Positions 1 to 10,100 of a stretch of 64,000 nt of DNA are shown here, in pieces. Below the pieces are notes generated by a model. The model ran no database searches and was not told the DNA's origin. It saw only the letters and a program-made list of their open reading frames with translations. The DNA is from Nematostella vectensis (lineage: Eukaryota; Cnidaria; Anthozoa; Actiniaria; Edwardsiidae): assembly GCF_932526225.1 (NCBI RefSeq), contig NC_064035.1, forward strand, positions 653,501-717,500, given 5' to 3'. The stretch's first letter is position 1, and every line of letters begins with the position of its first letter. Both the position numbers and the translations under genes were made by a program.

Positions 1-23
1 TCATTACAATTCCCTTCAGCAAT

Positions 24-95
24 GCCACGTTAGTCTTTCGTTGCGGGCACTTGACTACTAACGCAGCTACCCGGGTTCGATTCCCGCTGATAGCC
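24..95 (+). pseudogene. tRNA-like segment (tRNA-derived, degenerate), reference copy
   Basis: The segment has tRNA length (72 nt) and folds partly as a class I tRNA. Acceptor 5' strand GCCACGT pairs with TGATAGC at only three positions, or four in GCTACGT copies. D-stem GTCT/GGGC pairs with G-U wobbles. The anticodon arm is CTTGA-CTACTAA-CGCAG, with only the outer two pairs formed and ACT at the anticodon positions. The variable loop has 4 nt. The T-arm CCGGG-TTCGATT-CCCGC forms 4 of 5 pairs and contains the exact B-box GGTTCGATTCC. Against function as a tRNA: the D-loop TTCGTTGC lacks the conserved GG, the A-box TAGTCTTTCGTT is degenerate, and acceptor and anticodon stems are mostly unpaired. 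The loop GACTnnTAA resembles Lys- or Ser-type tRNAs, but I cannot assign an isotype. I infer a tRNA-derived relic that may still recruit TFIIIC. It recurs in all 118 monomers. Confidence 0.7.
74..84 (+). promoter_or_regulatory. RNA polymerase III B-box (internal promoter)
   Basis: GGTTCGATTCC is an exact match to the Pol III B-box consensus GGTTCGANNCC and sits at the correct T-loop position of the tRNA-like segment. Most of the 118 copies keep it unchanged. In ten copies (tRNA-like starts 2210, 22920, 23467, 30004, 33270, 35456, 38730, 59291, 60927, 63651) the central G is T. The copy at 21828 has A there, and the copies at 33817 and 36003 read GGCTCGATTCC. B-box matches bind TFIIIC in known systems; activity here is inferred. 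Confidence 0.7.
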
Positions 96-97
96 CA

Positions 98-114
98 TTT
101 TTTTTTTTTTTTTT
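98..114 (+). terminator. T-tract, Pol III-type terminator, after tRNA-like segment
   Basis: A run of 17 T begins two bases after the tRNA-like 3' end. Pol III terminates at runs of four or more T on the non-template strand, so the position is what a tRNA gene would have. Every monomer has this tract, but length and interruptions vary. Classes are pure T; CTTTATT-interrupted; TGTTTTCTTCAT or TGTTCTCGTCAT leaders; two-C tracts of CTTTTTC type; and long CTTTTCT-type tracts. The interruptions mark subfamilies. The shortest tracts are near 5562-5571 and 51354-51364. Confidence 0.6.
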
Positions 115-220
115 AAATATCGATACTTAATTATACTGTTCTTGGTGTGTCATGACATAAAAAAAGGTATAGGGACATTTTTATGTACTCTCAGCATCTT
201 TGATGTGCTCAAGCTTTGTT

Positions 221-230
221 CAGGATCCTG
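221..230. other. CAGGATCCTG palindrome (one BamHI site per monomer)
   Basis: This 10-bp perfect palindrome lies about 200 bp downstream of the tRNA-like 5' end and recurs in nearly every monomer, so BamHI should cut the array to a ladder of about 545 bp. One clear exception is the monomer starting at 35456, where the sequence reads CAGTATTTTG near 35663-35672 and the site is lost. HindIII (AAGCTT), ClaI (ATCGAT) and SmaI (CCCGGG) sites also recur once or more per unit. Confidence 0.85.
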
Positions 231-344
231 TACATATTTTATGCACACAAGAACTAACTAGATTCCTTGGATAACTTGATTAAGTAGATTCTAACATAGA
301 GCATAGCGCTCGATAGATTGATATACCTTTTTTTCCGAGTATAC

Positions 345-428
345 TGTTTTATTTTTCCTAATGTTACTTTTTGGAATTTACATTCGGAAAAAATATTATC
401 GATTGTAACCTTTTGGAGGTTACACTCG
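345..428 (-). repeat. Imperfect ~42-bp internal duplication within the monomer
   Basis: Read on the minus strand, the segment starting CGAGTGTAACCTCCAAAAGG (428 down to 387) is followed by a diverged second copy starting CGAATGTAAATTCCAAAAAG (386 down to about 345). The two share the layout CGARTGTAA, then TCCAAAA, then RGTTAC or AGTAAC, ending in an A/T-rich run. The monomer body therefore probably grew by an older short tandem duplication before the 545-bp unit was amplified. The same doubling produces a repeated peptide motif in a 60-codon minus-strand frame. Confidence 0.6.
404..424. repeat. 8-bp-stem hairpin TGTAACCT-TTTGG-AGGTTACA
   Basis: TGTAACCT at 404-411 and AGGTTACA at 417-424 are perfect inverted repeats around a 5-nt loop. 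The loop reads TTTGG, TTTGC or TTTGA in different monomers. GATTATAACC monomers (for example around 11855 and 13495) carry one stem mismatch. The right arm can also pair with the downstream TGTAACCTCC at 471-478 and beyond as an alternative 10-bp stem. No function is known to me. Confidence 0.75.
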
Positions 429-439
429 TAAAACAAATT

Positions 440-476
440 CCCGAATGTAACCCTGAAGCTTTTCCCGAATGTAACC
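440..476 (+). repeat. Two direct copies of CCCGAATGTAACC, 24 bp apart
   Basis: Exact 13-bp copies lie at 440-452 and 464-476, separated by 11 bp that include a HindIII site. A near-complementary copy, TTACATTCGG, lies upstream at about 378-387 in inverted orientation, so the module can fold in several ways. The monomer starting at 17476 has lost exactly one repeat plus spacer (single copy at 17902-17914), as expected for slippage or recombination between the direct repeats. Confidence 0.85.
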
Positions 477-523
477 TCCAGTCCGATGGTGACTTTGCTT
501 GGGATAGTTTACGATACCAATAG

Positions 524-531
524 TATTAAAA
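524..531 (+). promoter_or_regulatory. TATA-like element upstream of tRNA-like segment
   Basis: TATTAAAA lies 31-38 bp upstream of the tRNA-like 5' end at 562, and a CAA triplet sits just before that end (AGCAATGCC). Some monomers have TATTTAAA here instead (for example near 3263, 19603, 21791, 27230). AT-rich elements near -30 and CAA near the start are known upstream of some tRNA genes, notably in plants. In such an AT-rich repeat this could be chance, so the assignment is weak. Confidence 0.3.
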
Positions 532-2209
532 GTAATTTTCATTACAATTCCCTTCAGCAATGCCACGTTAGTCTTTCGTTGCGGGCACTTGACTACTAAC
601 GCAGCTACCCGGGTTCGATTCCCGCTGATAGCCTATTTTTTTTCTTTATTTTTTTTTAAAATATCGATACTTAATTATACTGTTCTTGGTGTGTCATGAC
701 ATAAAAAGAAGGTATAGGGACATTTTTATGTACTCTCAGCATCTTTGATGTGCTCATGCTTTGTTCAGGATCCTGTACATATTTTATGCACACAAGAACT
801 AACTAGATTCCTTGGATAACTTGATTAAGTAGATTCTAACATAGAGCATAGCGCTCGATAGATTGATATACCTTTTTTTCCGAGTATACTGTTTTATTTT
901 TCCTAATGTTACTTTTTTAAATTTACATCCGGAAAAAAAATATCGATTGTAACCTTTTGCAGGTTACACTCGTAAAACAAATTCCCGAATGTAACCCTGA
1001 AGCTTTTCCCGAATGTAACCTCCAGTCCGATGGTGACTTTGCTTGGGATAGTTTACGATACCAATAGTATTAAAAGTAATTTTCATTACAATTCCCTTCA
1101 GCAATGCCACGTTAGTCTTTCGTTGCGGGCACTTGACTACTAACGCAGCGACCCGGGTTCGATTCCCGCTGATAGCCTATTTTTGTTTTCTTCATTTTTT
1201 TTTTTTTTAAATATCGATACTTAATTATACTGTTCTTGGTGTGTCATGACATAAAAAGAAGGTATAGGGACATTTTTATGTACTCTCAGCATCTTTGATG
1301 TGCTCATGCTATGTTCAGGATCCTGTACATATTTTATGCACACAAGAACTAACTAGATTCCTTGGATAACTTGATTAAGTAGATTCTAACATAGAGCATA
1401 GCGCTCGATAGATTGATATACCTTTTTTTCCGAGTATACTGTTTTATTTTTCCTAATGTTACTTTTTTGAATTTACATCCGGAAAAAAAAATATCGATTG
1501 TAACCTTTTGCAGGTTACACTCGTAAAACAAATTCCCGAATGTAACCCTGAAGCTTTTCCCGAATGTAACCTCCAGTCCGATGGTGACTTTGCTTAGGAT
1601 AGTTTACGATACCAATAGTATTAAAAGTAATTTTCATTACAATTCCCTTCAGCAATGCCACGTTAGTCTTTCGTTGCGGGCACTTGACTACTAACGCAGC
1701 GACCCGGGTTCGATTCCCGCTGATAGCCTATTTTTGTTTTCTTCATTTTTTTTTTTTTTTTAAATATCGATACTTAATTATACTGTTCTTGGTGTGTCAT
1801 GACATAAAAAGAAGGTATAGGGACATTTTTATGTACTCTCAGCATCTTTGATGTGCTCATGCTATGTTCAGGATCCTGTACATATTTTATGCACACAAGA
1901 ACTAACTAGATTCCTTGGATAACTTGATTAAGTAGATTCTAACATAGAGCATAGCGCTCGATAGATTGATATACCTTTTTTTCCGAGTATACTGTTTTAT
2001 TTTTCCTAATGTTACTTTTTTGAATTTACATCCGGAAAAAAAAATATCGATTGTAACCTTTTGCAGGTTACACTCGTAAAACAAATTCCCGAATGTAACC
2101 CTGAAGCTTTTCCCGAATGTAACCTCCAGTCCGATGGTGACTTTGCTTAGGATAGTTTACGATACCAATAGTATTAAAAGTAATTTTCATTACAATTCCC
2201 TTCAGCAAT

Positions 2210-2281
2210 GCTACGTTAGTCTTTCGTTGCGGGCACTTGACTACTAACGCAGCGACCCGGGTTCTATTCCCGTTGATAGCC
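2210..2281 (+). pseudogene. tRNA-like variant with B-box G-to-T change (subfamily example)
   Basis: This copy reads GCTACGT at the 5' end and GGTTCTATTCCCGTTGATAG in the T-arm. The C-to-T change at position 3 restores one acceptor pair (T3-A70), but the invariant B-box G is lost and the last T-stem position is T instead of C. The same linked set is found at 22920, 23467, 30004, 33270, 35456, 38730, 59291, 60927 and 63651, nearly always with a T-tract led by TGTTTTCTTC. The copies at 13651, 15836 and 21278 have GCTACG with a normal B-box, so the two changes are separable. Confidence 0.75.
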
Positions 2282-3300
2282 TATTTTTGTTTTCTTCATT
2301 TTTTTTTTAAATATCGATACTTAATTATACTGTTCTTGGTGTGTCATGACATAAAAAGAAGGTATAGGGACATCTTTATGTACTCTCAGCATCTGTGAAG
2401 TGCTCAAGCTATGTTCAGGATCCTGTACATATTTTATGCACACAAGAACTAACTAGATTCCTTGGATAACTTGATTAAGTAGATTCTAACATAGAGCATT
2501 GCGCTCGATAGATTGATATACCTTTTTTTCCGAGTATACTGTTTTGATTTTCCTAATGTTACTTTTTGGAATTTACATTCGGAAAAAATATTATCGATTG
2601 TAACCTTTTGGAGGTTACACTCGTAAAACAAATTCCCGAATGTAACCCTGAAGCTTTTCCCGAATGTAACCTCCAGTCCGATGGTGACTTTGCTTGGGAT
2701 AGTTTACGATACCAATAGTATTAAAAGTAATTTTCATTACAATTCCCTTCAGCAATGCCACGTTAGTCTTTCGTTGCGGGCACTTGACTACTAACGCAGC
2801 TACCCGGGTTCGATTCCCGCTGATAGCCTATTTTTTTTCTTTATTTTTTTTTAAAATATCGATACTTAATTATACTGTTCTTGGTGTGTCATGACATAAA
2901 AAGAAGGTATAGGGACATTTTTATGTACTCTCAGCATCTTTGATGTGCTCATGCTTTGTTCAGGATCCTGTACATATTTTATGCACACAAGAACTAACTA
3001 GATTCCTTAAATAACTTGATTAAGTAGATTCTAACATAGAGCATAGCGCTCGATAGATTGATATACCTTTTTTTCCGAGTATACTGTTTTATTTTTCCTA
3101 ATGTTACTTTTTTAAATTTACATCCGGAATAAAAATATCGATTGTAACCTTTTGCAGGTTACACTCGTAAAACAAATTCCCGAATGTAACCCTGAAGCTT
3201 TTCCCGAATGTAACCTCCAGTCCGATGGTGACTTTGCTTGGGATAGTTTACGATACCAATAGTATTTAAAGTAATTTTCATTACAATTCCCTTCAGCAAT

Positions 3301-6300
3301 GCCACGTTAGTCTTTCGTTGCGGGCACTTGACTACTAACGCAGCGACCCGGGTTCGATTCCCGCTGATAGCCTTTTTTTTTTTCTTTTTTTTTTTTTTTT
3401 TAAATATCGATACTTAATTATACTGTTCTTGGTGTGTCATGACATAAAAAGAAGGTATAGGGACATTTTTATGTACTCTCAGCATCTGTGATGTGCTCAT
3501 GCTATGTTCAGGATCCTGTACATATTTTATGCACACAAGAACTAACTAGATTACTTGGATAACTTGATTAAGTAGATTCTAACATATAGCATAGCGCTCG
3601 ATAGATTGATATACCTTTTTTTCCGAGTATACTGTTTTATTTTTCCTAATGTTACTTTTTTGGATTTACATCCGGAAAAAAAAAATATCGATTGTAACCT
3701 TTTGCAGGTTACACTCGTAAAACAAATTCCCGAATGTAACCCTGAAGCTTTTCCCGAATGTAACCTCCAGTCCGATGGTGACTTTGCTTGGGATAGTTTA
3801 CGATACCAATAGTATTTAAAGTAATTTTCATTACAATTCCCTTCAGCAATGCCACGTTAGTCTTTCGTTGCGGGCACTTGACTACTAACGCAGCGACCCG
3901 GGTTCGATTCCCGCTGATAGCCTATTTTTGTTCTCGTCATTTTTTTTTTAAATATCGATACTTAATTATACTGTTCTTGGTGTGTCATGACATAAAAAGA
4001 AGGTATAGGGACATTTTTATGTACTCTCAGCATCTTTGATGTGCTCATGCTATGTTCAGGATCCTGTACATATTTTTTGCACACAAGAACTAACTAGATT
4101 CCTTGGATAACTTGATTAAGTAGATTTTAACATAGAGCATAGCGCTCGATAGATTGATATACCTTTTTTTCCGAGTATACTGTTTTATTTTTCCTAATGT
4201 TACTTTTTGGAATTTACATTCGGAAAAAAAATTATCGATTGTAACCTTTTGGAGGTTACACTCGTAAAACAAATTCCCGAATGTAACCCTGAAGCTTTTC
4301 CCGAATGTAACCTCCAGTCCGATGGTGACTTTGCTTGGGATAGTTTACGATACCAATAGTATTAAAAGTAATTTCCATTACAATTCCCTTCAGCAATGCC
4401 ACGTTAATCTTTCGTTGCGGGCACTTGACTACTAACGCAGCGACCCGGGTTCGATTCCCGCTGATAGCCTATTTTTTTTTCTTTTTCTTTTTTTTAATAT
4501 CGATACTTAATTATACTGTTCTTGGTGTGTCATGACATAAAAAGAAGGTATAGGGACATTTTTATGTACTCTCAGCATCTGTGAAGTGCTCAAGCTATGT
4601 TCAGGATCCTGTACATATTTTATGCACACAAGAACTAACTAGATTCCTTGGATAACTTGATTAAGTAGATTCTAACATAGAGTATAGCGCTCGATAGATT
4701 GATATACCTTTTTTTCCGAGTATACTGTTTTATTTTTCCTAATGTGACTTTTTTTAATTTACATCCGGAAAAAAAAATATCGATTGTAACCTTTTGCAGG
4801 TTACACTCGTAAAACAAATTCCCGAATGTAACCCTGAAGCTTTTCCCGAATGTAACCTCCAGTCCGATGGTGACTTTGCTTGGGATAGTTTACGATACCA
4901 ATAGTATTTAAAGTAATTTTCATTACAATTCCTTTCAGCAATGCCACGTTAGTCTTTTGTTGCTGGCACTTGACTACTAACGCAGCGACCCGGGTTCGAT
5001 TCCCGCTGATAGCCTATTTTTGTTTTCTTCATTTTTTTTTTAAATATCGATACTTAATTATACTGTTCTTGGTGTGTCATGACATAAAAAGAAGGTATAG
5101 GGACATTTTTATGTACTCTCAGCATCTTTGATGTGCTCATGCTATGTTCAGGATCCTGTACATATTTTATGCACACAAGAACTAACTAGATTCCTTGGAT
5201 AACTTGATTAAGTAGATTTTAACATAGAGCATAGCGCTCGATAGATTGATATACCTTTTTTTCCGAGTATACTGTTTTATTTTTCCTAATGTTACTTTTT
5301 GGAATTTACATTCGGAAAAAAAATTATCGATTGTAACCTTTTGGAGGTTACACTCGTAAAACAAATTCCCGAATGTAACCCTGAAGCTTTTCCCGAATGT
5401 AACCTCCAGTCCGATGGTGACTTTGCTTGGGATAGTTTACGATACCAATAGTATTAAAAGTAATTTCCATTACAATTCCCTTCAGCAATGCCACGTTAAT
5501 CTTTCGTTGCGGTCACTTGACTACTAACGCAGCAACCCGGGTTCGATTCCCGCTGATAGCCTTTTTTTTTTAAATATCGATACTTAATTATACTGTTCTT
5601 GGTGTGTCATGACATAAAAAGAAGGTATAGGGACATTTTTATGTACTCTCAGCATCTGTGATGTGCTCATGCTATGTTCAGGATCCTGTACATATTTTAT
5701 GCACACAAGAACTAACTAGATTACTTGGATAACTTGATTAAGTAGATTCTAACATAGAGCATAGCGCTCGATAGATTGATATACCTTTTTTTCCGAGTAT
5801 ACTGTTTTATTTTTCCTAATGTTACTTTTTTGAATTTACATCCGGAAAAAAAAATATCGATTGTAACCTTTTGCAGGTTACACTCGTAAAACAAATTCCC
5901 GAATGTAACCCTGAAGCTTTTCCCGAATGTAACCTCCAGTCCGATGGTGACTTTGCTTGGGATAGTTTACGATACCAATAGTATTTAAAGTAATTTTCAT
6001 TACAATTCCCTTCAGCAATGCCACGTTAGTCTTTCGTTGCGGGCACTTGACTACTAACGCAGCGACCCGGGTTCGATTCCCGCTGATAGCCTATTTTTGT
6101 TCTCGTCATTTTTTTTTTAAATATCGATACTTAATTATACTGTTCTTGGTGTGTCATGACATAAAAAGAAGGTATAGGGACATTTTTATGTACTCTCAGC
6201 ATCTTTGATGTGCTCATGCTATGTTCAGGATCCTGTACATATTTTATGCACACAAGAACTAACTAGATTCCTTGGATAACTTGATTAAGTAGATTTTAAC

Positions 6301-7109
6301 ATAGAGCATAGCGCTCGATAGATTGATATACCTTTTTTTCCGAGTATACTGTTTTATTTTTCCTAATGTTACTTTTTGGAATTTACATTCGGAAAAAAAA
6401 TTATCGATTGTAACCTTTTGGAGGTTACACTCGTAAAACAAATTCCCGAATGTAACCCTGAAGCTTTTCCCGAATGTAACCTCCAGTCCGATGGTGACTT
6501 TGCTTGGGATAGTTTACGATACCAATAGTATTAAAAGTAATTTCCATTACAATTCCCTTCAGCAATGCCACGTTAATCTTTCGTTGCGGGCACTTGACTA
6601 CTAACGCAGCGACCCGGGTTCGATTCCCGCTGATAGCCTATTTTTTTTTTTTTCTTTTTTTTAATATCGATACTTAATTATACTGTTCTTGGTGTGTCAT
6701 GACATAAAAAGAAGGTATAGGGACATTTTTATGTACTCTCAGCATCTGTGAAGTGCTCAAGCTATGTTCAGGATCCTGTACATATTTTATGCACACAAGA
6801 ACTAACTAGATTCCTTGGATAACTTGATTAAGTAGATTTTAACATAGAGCATAGCGCTCGATAGATTGATATACCTTTTTTTCCGAGTATACTGTTTTAT
6901 TTTTCCTAATGTTACTTTTTGGAATTTACATTCGGAAAAAAAATTATCGATTGTAACCTTTTGGAGGTTACACTCGTAAAACAAATTCCCGAATGTAACC
7001 CTGAAGCTTTTCCCGAATGTAACCTCCAGTCCGATGGTGACTTTGCTTGGGATAGTTTACGATACCAATAGTATTAAAAGTAATTTCCATTACAATTCCC
7101 TTCAGCAAT
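3301..7109 (+). repeat. Array block 2: tRNA-like starts 3301, 3851, 4398, 4943, 5490, 6020, 6567
   Basis: Units from about 3545 to 4440 recur at about 5714 to 6610, offset 2,169 bp, sharing the unusual TGTTCTCGTCAT T-tract leader at 3928 and 6095. The unit at 4943 has the private GTTGCTGGCACTT change, shared with the copy at 41459. The unit at 5490 is short (530 bp) because its T-tract is only about 10 nt. The region 3545-5400 matches 40059-41920 at an offset of 36,514-36,516 bp; the three units after it are absent from the distant copy. Confidence 0.8.
4398..4469 (+). pseudogene. tRNA-like variant with A-box/D-stem G10-to-A change (subfamily example)
   Basis: Here the segment reads GCCACGTTAATC instead of GCCACGTTAGTC, removing the D-stem G10-C25 pair and a conserved A-box G, while the B-box stays intact. 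I count 20 such copies: 4398, 5490, 6567, 7110, 9286, 20188, 22375, 24014, 27817, 29459, 30550, 33817, 36003, 39277, 40914, 42006, 44180, 58747, 59838 and 61473. They share TAATTTCCATTAC upstream and mostly the two-C T-tract (CTTTTTCTTTT). No copy combines this with the GGTTCTATTCC B-box change. Confidence 0.75.
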
Positions 7110-10100
7110 GCCACGTTAATCTTTCGTTGCGGGCACTTGACTACTAACGCAGCGACCCGGGTTCGATTCCCGCTGATAGCCTATTTTTTTTTTCTTTTTC
7201 TTTTTTTAAATATCGATACTTAATTATACTGTTCTTGGTGTGTCATGACATAAAAAGAAGGTATAGGGACATCTTTATGTACTCTCAGCATCTGTGAAGT
7301 GCTCAAGCTATGTTCAGGATCCTGTACATATTTTATGCACACAAGAACTAACTAGATTCCTTGGATAACTTGATTAAGTAGATTCTAACATAGAGCATAG
7401 CGCTCGATAGATTGATATACCTTTTTTTCCGAGTATACTGTTTTATTTTTCCTAATGTTACATTTTGGAATTTACATTCGGAAAAAAAATTATCGATTGT
7501 AACCTTTTGCAGGTTACACTCGTAAAACAAATTCCCGAATGTAACCCTGAAGCTTTTCCCGAATGTAACCTCCAGTCCGATGGTGACTTTGCTTGGGATA
7601 GTTTACGATACCAATAGTATTAAAAGTAATTTTCATTCCAATTCCCTTCAGCAATGCCACGTTAGTCTTTCGTTGCGGGCACTTGACTACTAACGCAGCG
7701 ACCCGGGTTCGATTCCCGCTGATAGCCTATTTTTTTTTCTTTTTTTTTTTTTAAATATCGATACTTAATTATACTGTTCTTCGTGTGTCATGACATAAAA
7801 AGAAGGTATAGGGACATTTTTATGTACTCTCAGCATCTTTGATGTGCTCATGCTTTGTTCAGGATCCTGTACATATTTTATGCACACAAGAACTAACTAG
7901 ATTCCTTGGATAACTTGATTAAGTAGATTCTAACATAGAGCATAGCGCTCGATAGATTGATATACCTTTTTTTCCGAGTATACTGTTTTATTTTTCCTAA
8001 TGTTAGTTTTTGGAATTTACATTCGGAAAAAAAATTATCGATTGTAACCTTTTGGAGGTTACACTCGTAAAACAAATTCCCGAATGTAACCCTGAAGCTT
8101 TTCCCGAATGTAACCTCCAGTCCGATGGTGACTTTGCTTGGGATAGTTTACGATACCAATAGTATTAAAAGTAATTTTCATTACAATTCCCTTCAGCAAT
8201 GCCACGTTAGTCTTTCGTTGCGGGCACTTGACTACTAACGCAGCTACCCGGGTTCGATTCCCGCTGATAGCCTATTTTTTTTTTTTTTTTTAAATATCGA
8301 TACTTAATTATACTGTTCTTGGTGTGTCATGACATAAAAAAAGGTATAGGGACATTTTTATGTACTCTCAGCATCTTTGATGTGCTCAAGCTTTGTTCAG
8401 GATCCTGTACATATTTTATGCACACAAGAACTAACTAGATTCCTTGGATAACTTGATTAAGTAGATTCTAACATAGAGCATAGCGCTCGATAGATTGATA
8501 TACCTCTTTTTCCGAGTATACTGTTTTATTTTTCCTAATGTTACTTTTTTGAATTTACATCCGGAAAAAAAATATCGATTGTAACCTTTTGCAGGTTACA
8601 CTCGTAAAACAAATTCCCGAATGTAACCCTGAAGCTTTTCCCGAATGTAACCTCCAGTCCGATGGTGACTTTGCTTGGGATAGTTTACGATACCAATAGT
8701 ATTTAAAGTAATTTTCATTACAATTCCCTTCAGCAATGCCACGTTAGTCTTTCGTTGCGGGCACTTGACTACTAACGCAGCTACCCGGGTTCGATTCCCG
8801 CTGATAGCCTATTTTTGTTTTCTTCATTTTTTTTTTTAAATATCGATACTTAATTATACTGTTCTTGGTGTGTCATGACATAAAAAGAAGGTATAGGGAC
8901 ATTTTTATGTACTCTCAGCATCTTTGATGTGCTCATGCTATGTTCAGGATCCTGTACATATTTTATGCACACAAGAACTAACTAGATTCCTTGGATAACT
9001 TGATTAAGTAGATTTTAACATAGAGCATAGCGCTCGATAGATTGATATACCTTTTTTTCCGAGTATACTGTTTTATTTTTCCTAATGTTACTTTTTGGAA
9101 TTTACATTCGGAAAAAAAATTATCAATTGTAACCTTTTGGAGGTTACACTCGTAAAACAAATTCCCGAATGTAACCCTGAAGCTTTTCCCGAATGTAACC
9201 TCCAGTCCGATGGTGACTTTGCTTGGGATAGTTTACGATACCAATAGTATTAAAAGTAATTTCCATTACAATTCCCTTCAGCAATGCCACGTTAATCTTT
9301 CGTTGCGGGCACTTGACTACTAACGCAGCGACCCGGGTTCGATTCCCGCTGATAGCCTATTTTTTTTTCTTTTTCTTTTTTTTAATATCGATACTTAATT
9401 ATACTGTTCTTGGTGTGTCATGACATAAAAAGAAGGTATAGGGACATTTTTATGTACTCTCAGCATCTGTGAAGGGCTCAAGCTATGTTCAGGATCCTGT
9501 ACATATTTTATGCACACAAGAACTAACTAGATTCCTTGGATAACTTGATTAAGTAGATTCTAACATAGAGCATAGCGCTCGATAGATTGATATACCTTTT
9601 TTTCCGAGTATACTGTTTTATTTTTCCTAATGTTACTTTTTGGAATTTACATTCGGAAAAAAAATTATCGATTGTAACCTTTTGCAGGTTACACTCGTAA
9701 AACAAATTCCCGAATGTAACCCTGAAGCTTTTCCCGAATGTAACCTCCAGTCCGATGGTGACTTTGCTTGGGATAGTTTACGATACCAATAGTATTAAAA
9801 GTAATTTTCATTCCAATTCCCTTCAGCAATGCCACGTTAGTCTTTCGTTGCGGGCACTTGACTACTAACGCAGCCACCCGGGTTCGATTCCCGCTGATAG
9901 CCTATTTTTTTTTTCTTTTTTTTTTTTTTAAATATCGATACTTAATTATCCTGTTCTTGGTGTGTCATGACATAAAAAGAAGGTATAGGGACATTTTTAT
10001 GTACTCTCAGCATCTGTGATGTGCTCATGCTTTGTTCAGGATCCTGTACATATTTTATGCACACAAGAACTAACTAGATTCCTTGGATAACTTGATTAAG

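Larger units (their letters stand above)
24..561 (+). repeat. Reference monomer (first complete unit)
   Basis: This is the first complete monomer when phased on the tRNA-like 5' end. Layout: tRNA-like segment 24-95; T-tract 98-114; AT-rich body 115-345 containing TATCGATA, the CAGGATCCTG palindrome at 221-230 and the AGCGCT palindrome near 305; motif-rich module about 345-478 with a hairpin at 404-424 and two direct copies of CCCGAATGTAACC; then a lead-in with a TATA-like element at 524-531 upstream of the next copy at 562. This unit has the pure-T tract preceded by GCCCA, a subtype shared with the units starting at 25104, 26187, 31640 and 62564. No convincing coding sequence is present: the longest frames are about 60 codons and arise from the repeat on either strand. 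Confidence 0.95.
1..3300 (+). repeat. Array block 1: tRNA-like starts 24, 562, 1106, 1657, 2210, 2757
   Basis: Units at 1106 and 1657 are near-identical neighbours differing mainly in T-run length, a recent single-monomer duplication. The stretch about 254-1100 matches about 2449-3290 at an offset of 2,195 bp, a four-monomer spacing: shared ATATTATC after the GGAAAAA run, then a unit with CTTTTTTAAATTTACATCC. The unit at 2210 is the first with the B-box change GGTTCTATTCC and the linked GCTACG start. The order of subtypes here recurs at 31640-33816 and in part at 62564-64000. Confidence 0.8.

Noticed and set aside
24-95. A functional tRNA gene (for example tRNA-Ser with ACT anticodon)
   Set aside because: The anticodon stem forms only two of five pairs, the D-loop lacks GG, and the acceptor stem is mostly unpaired. 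Only the T-arm and overall length are tRNA-like.
98-114. Retroposon poly(A) tail on the minus strand
   Set aside because: The T-run directly follows the tRNA-like 3' end in the orientation of a Pol III terminator, and no element body lies between them. A poly(A) reading is possible only if the element were on the opposite strand, where no start structure is visible.
24-561. Dispersed SINE insertions sitting in other DNA
   Set aside because: No target-site duplications or non-repeat flanks are seen. The tRNA-like head is part of every monomer in the same phase and orientation. An ancient SINE origin of the monomer remains possible but unproven.
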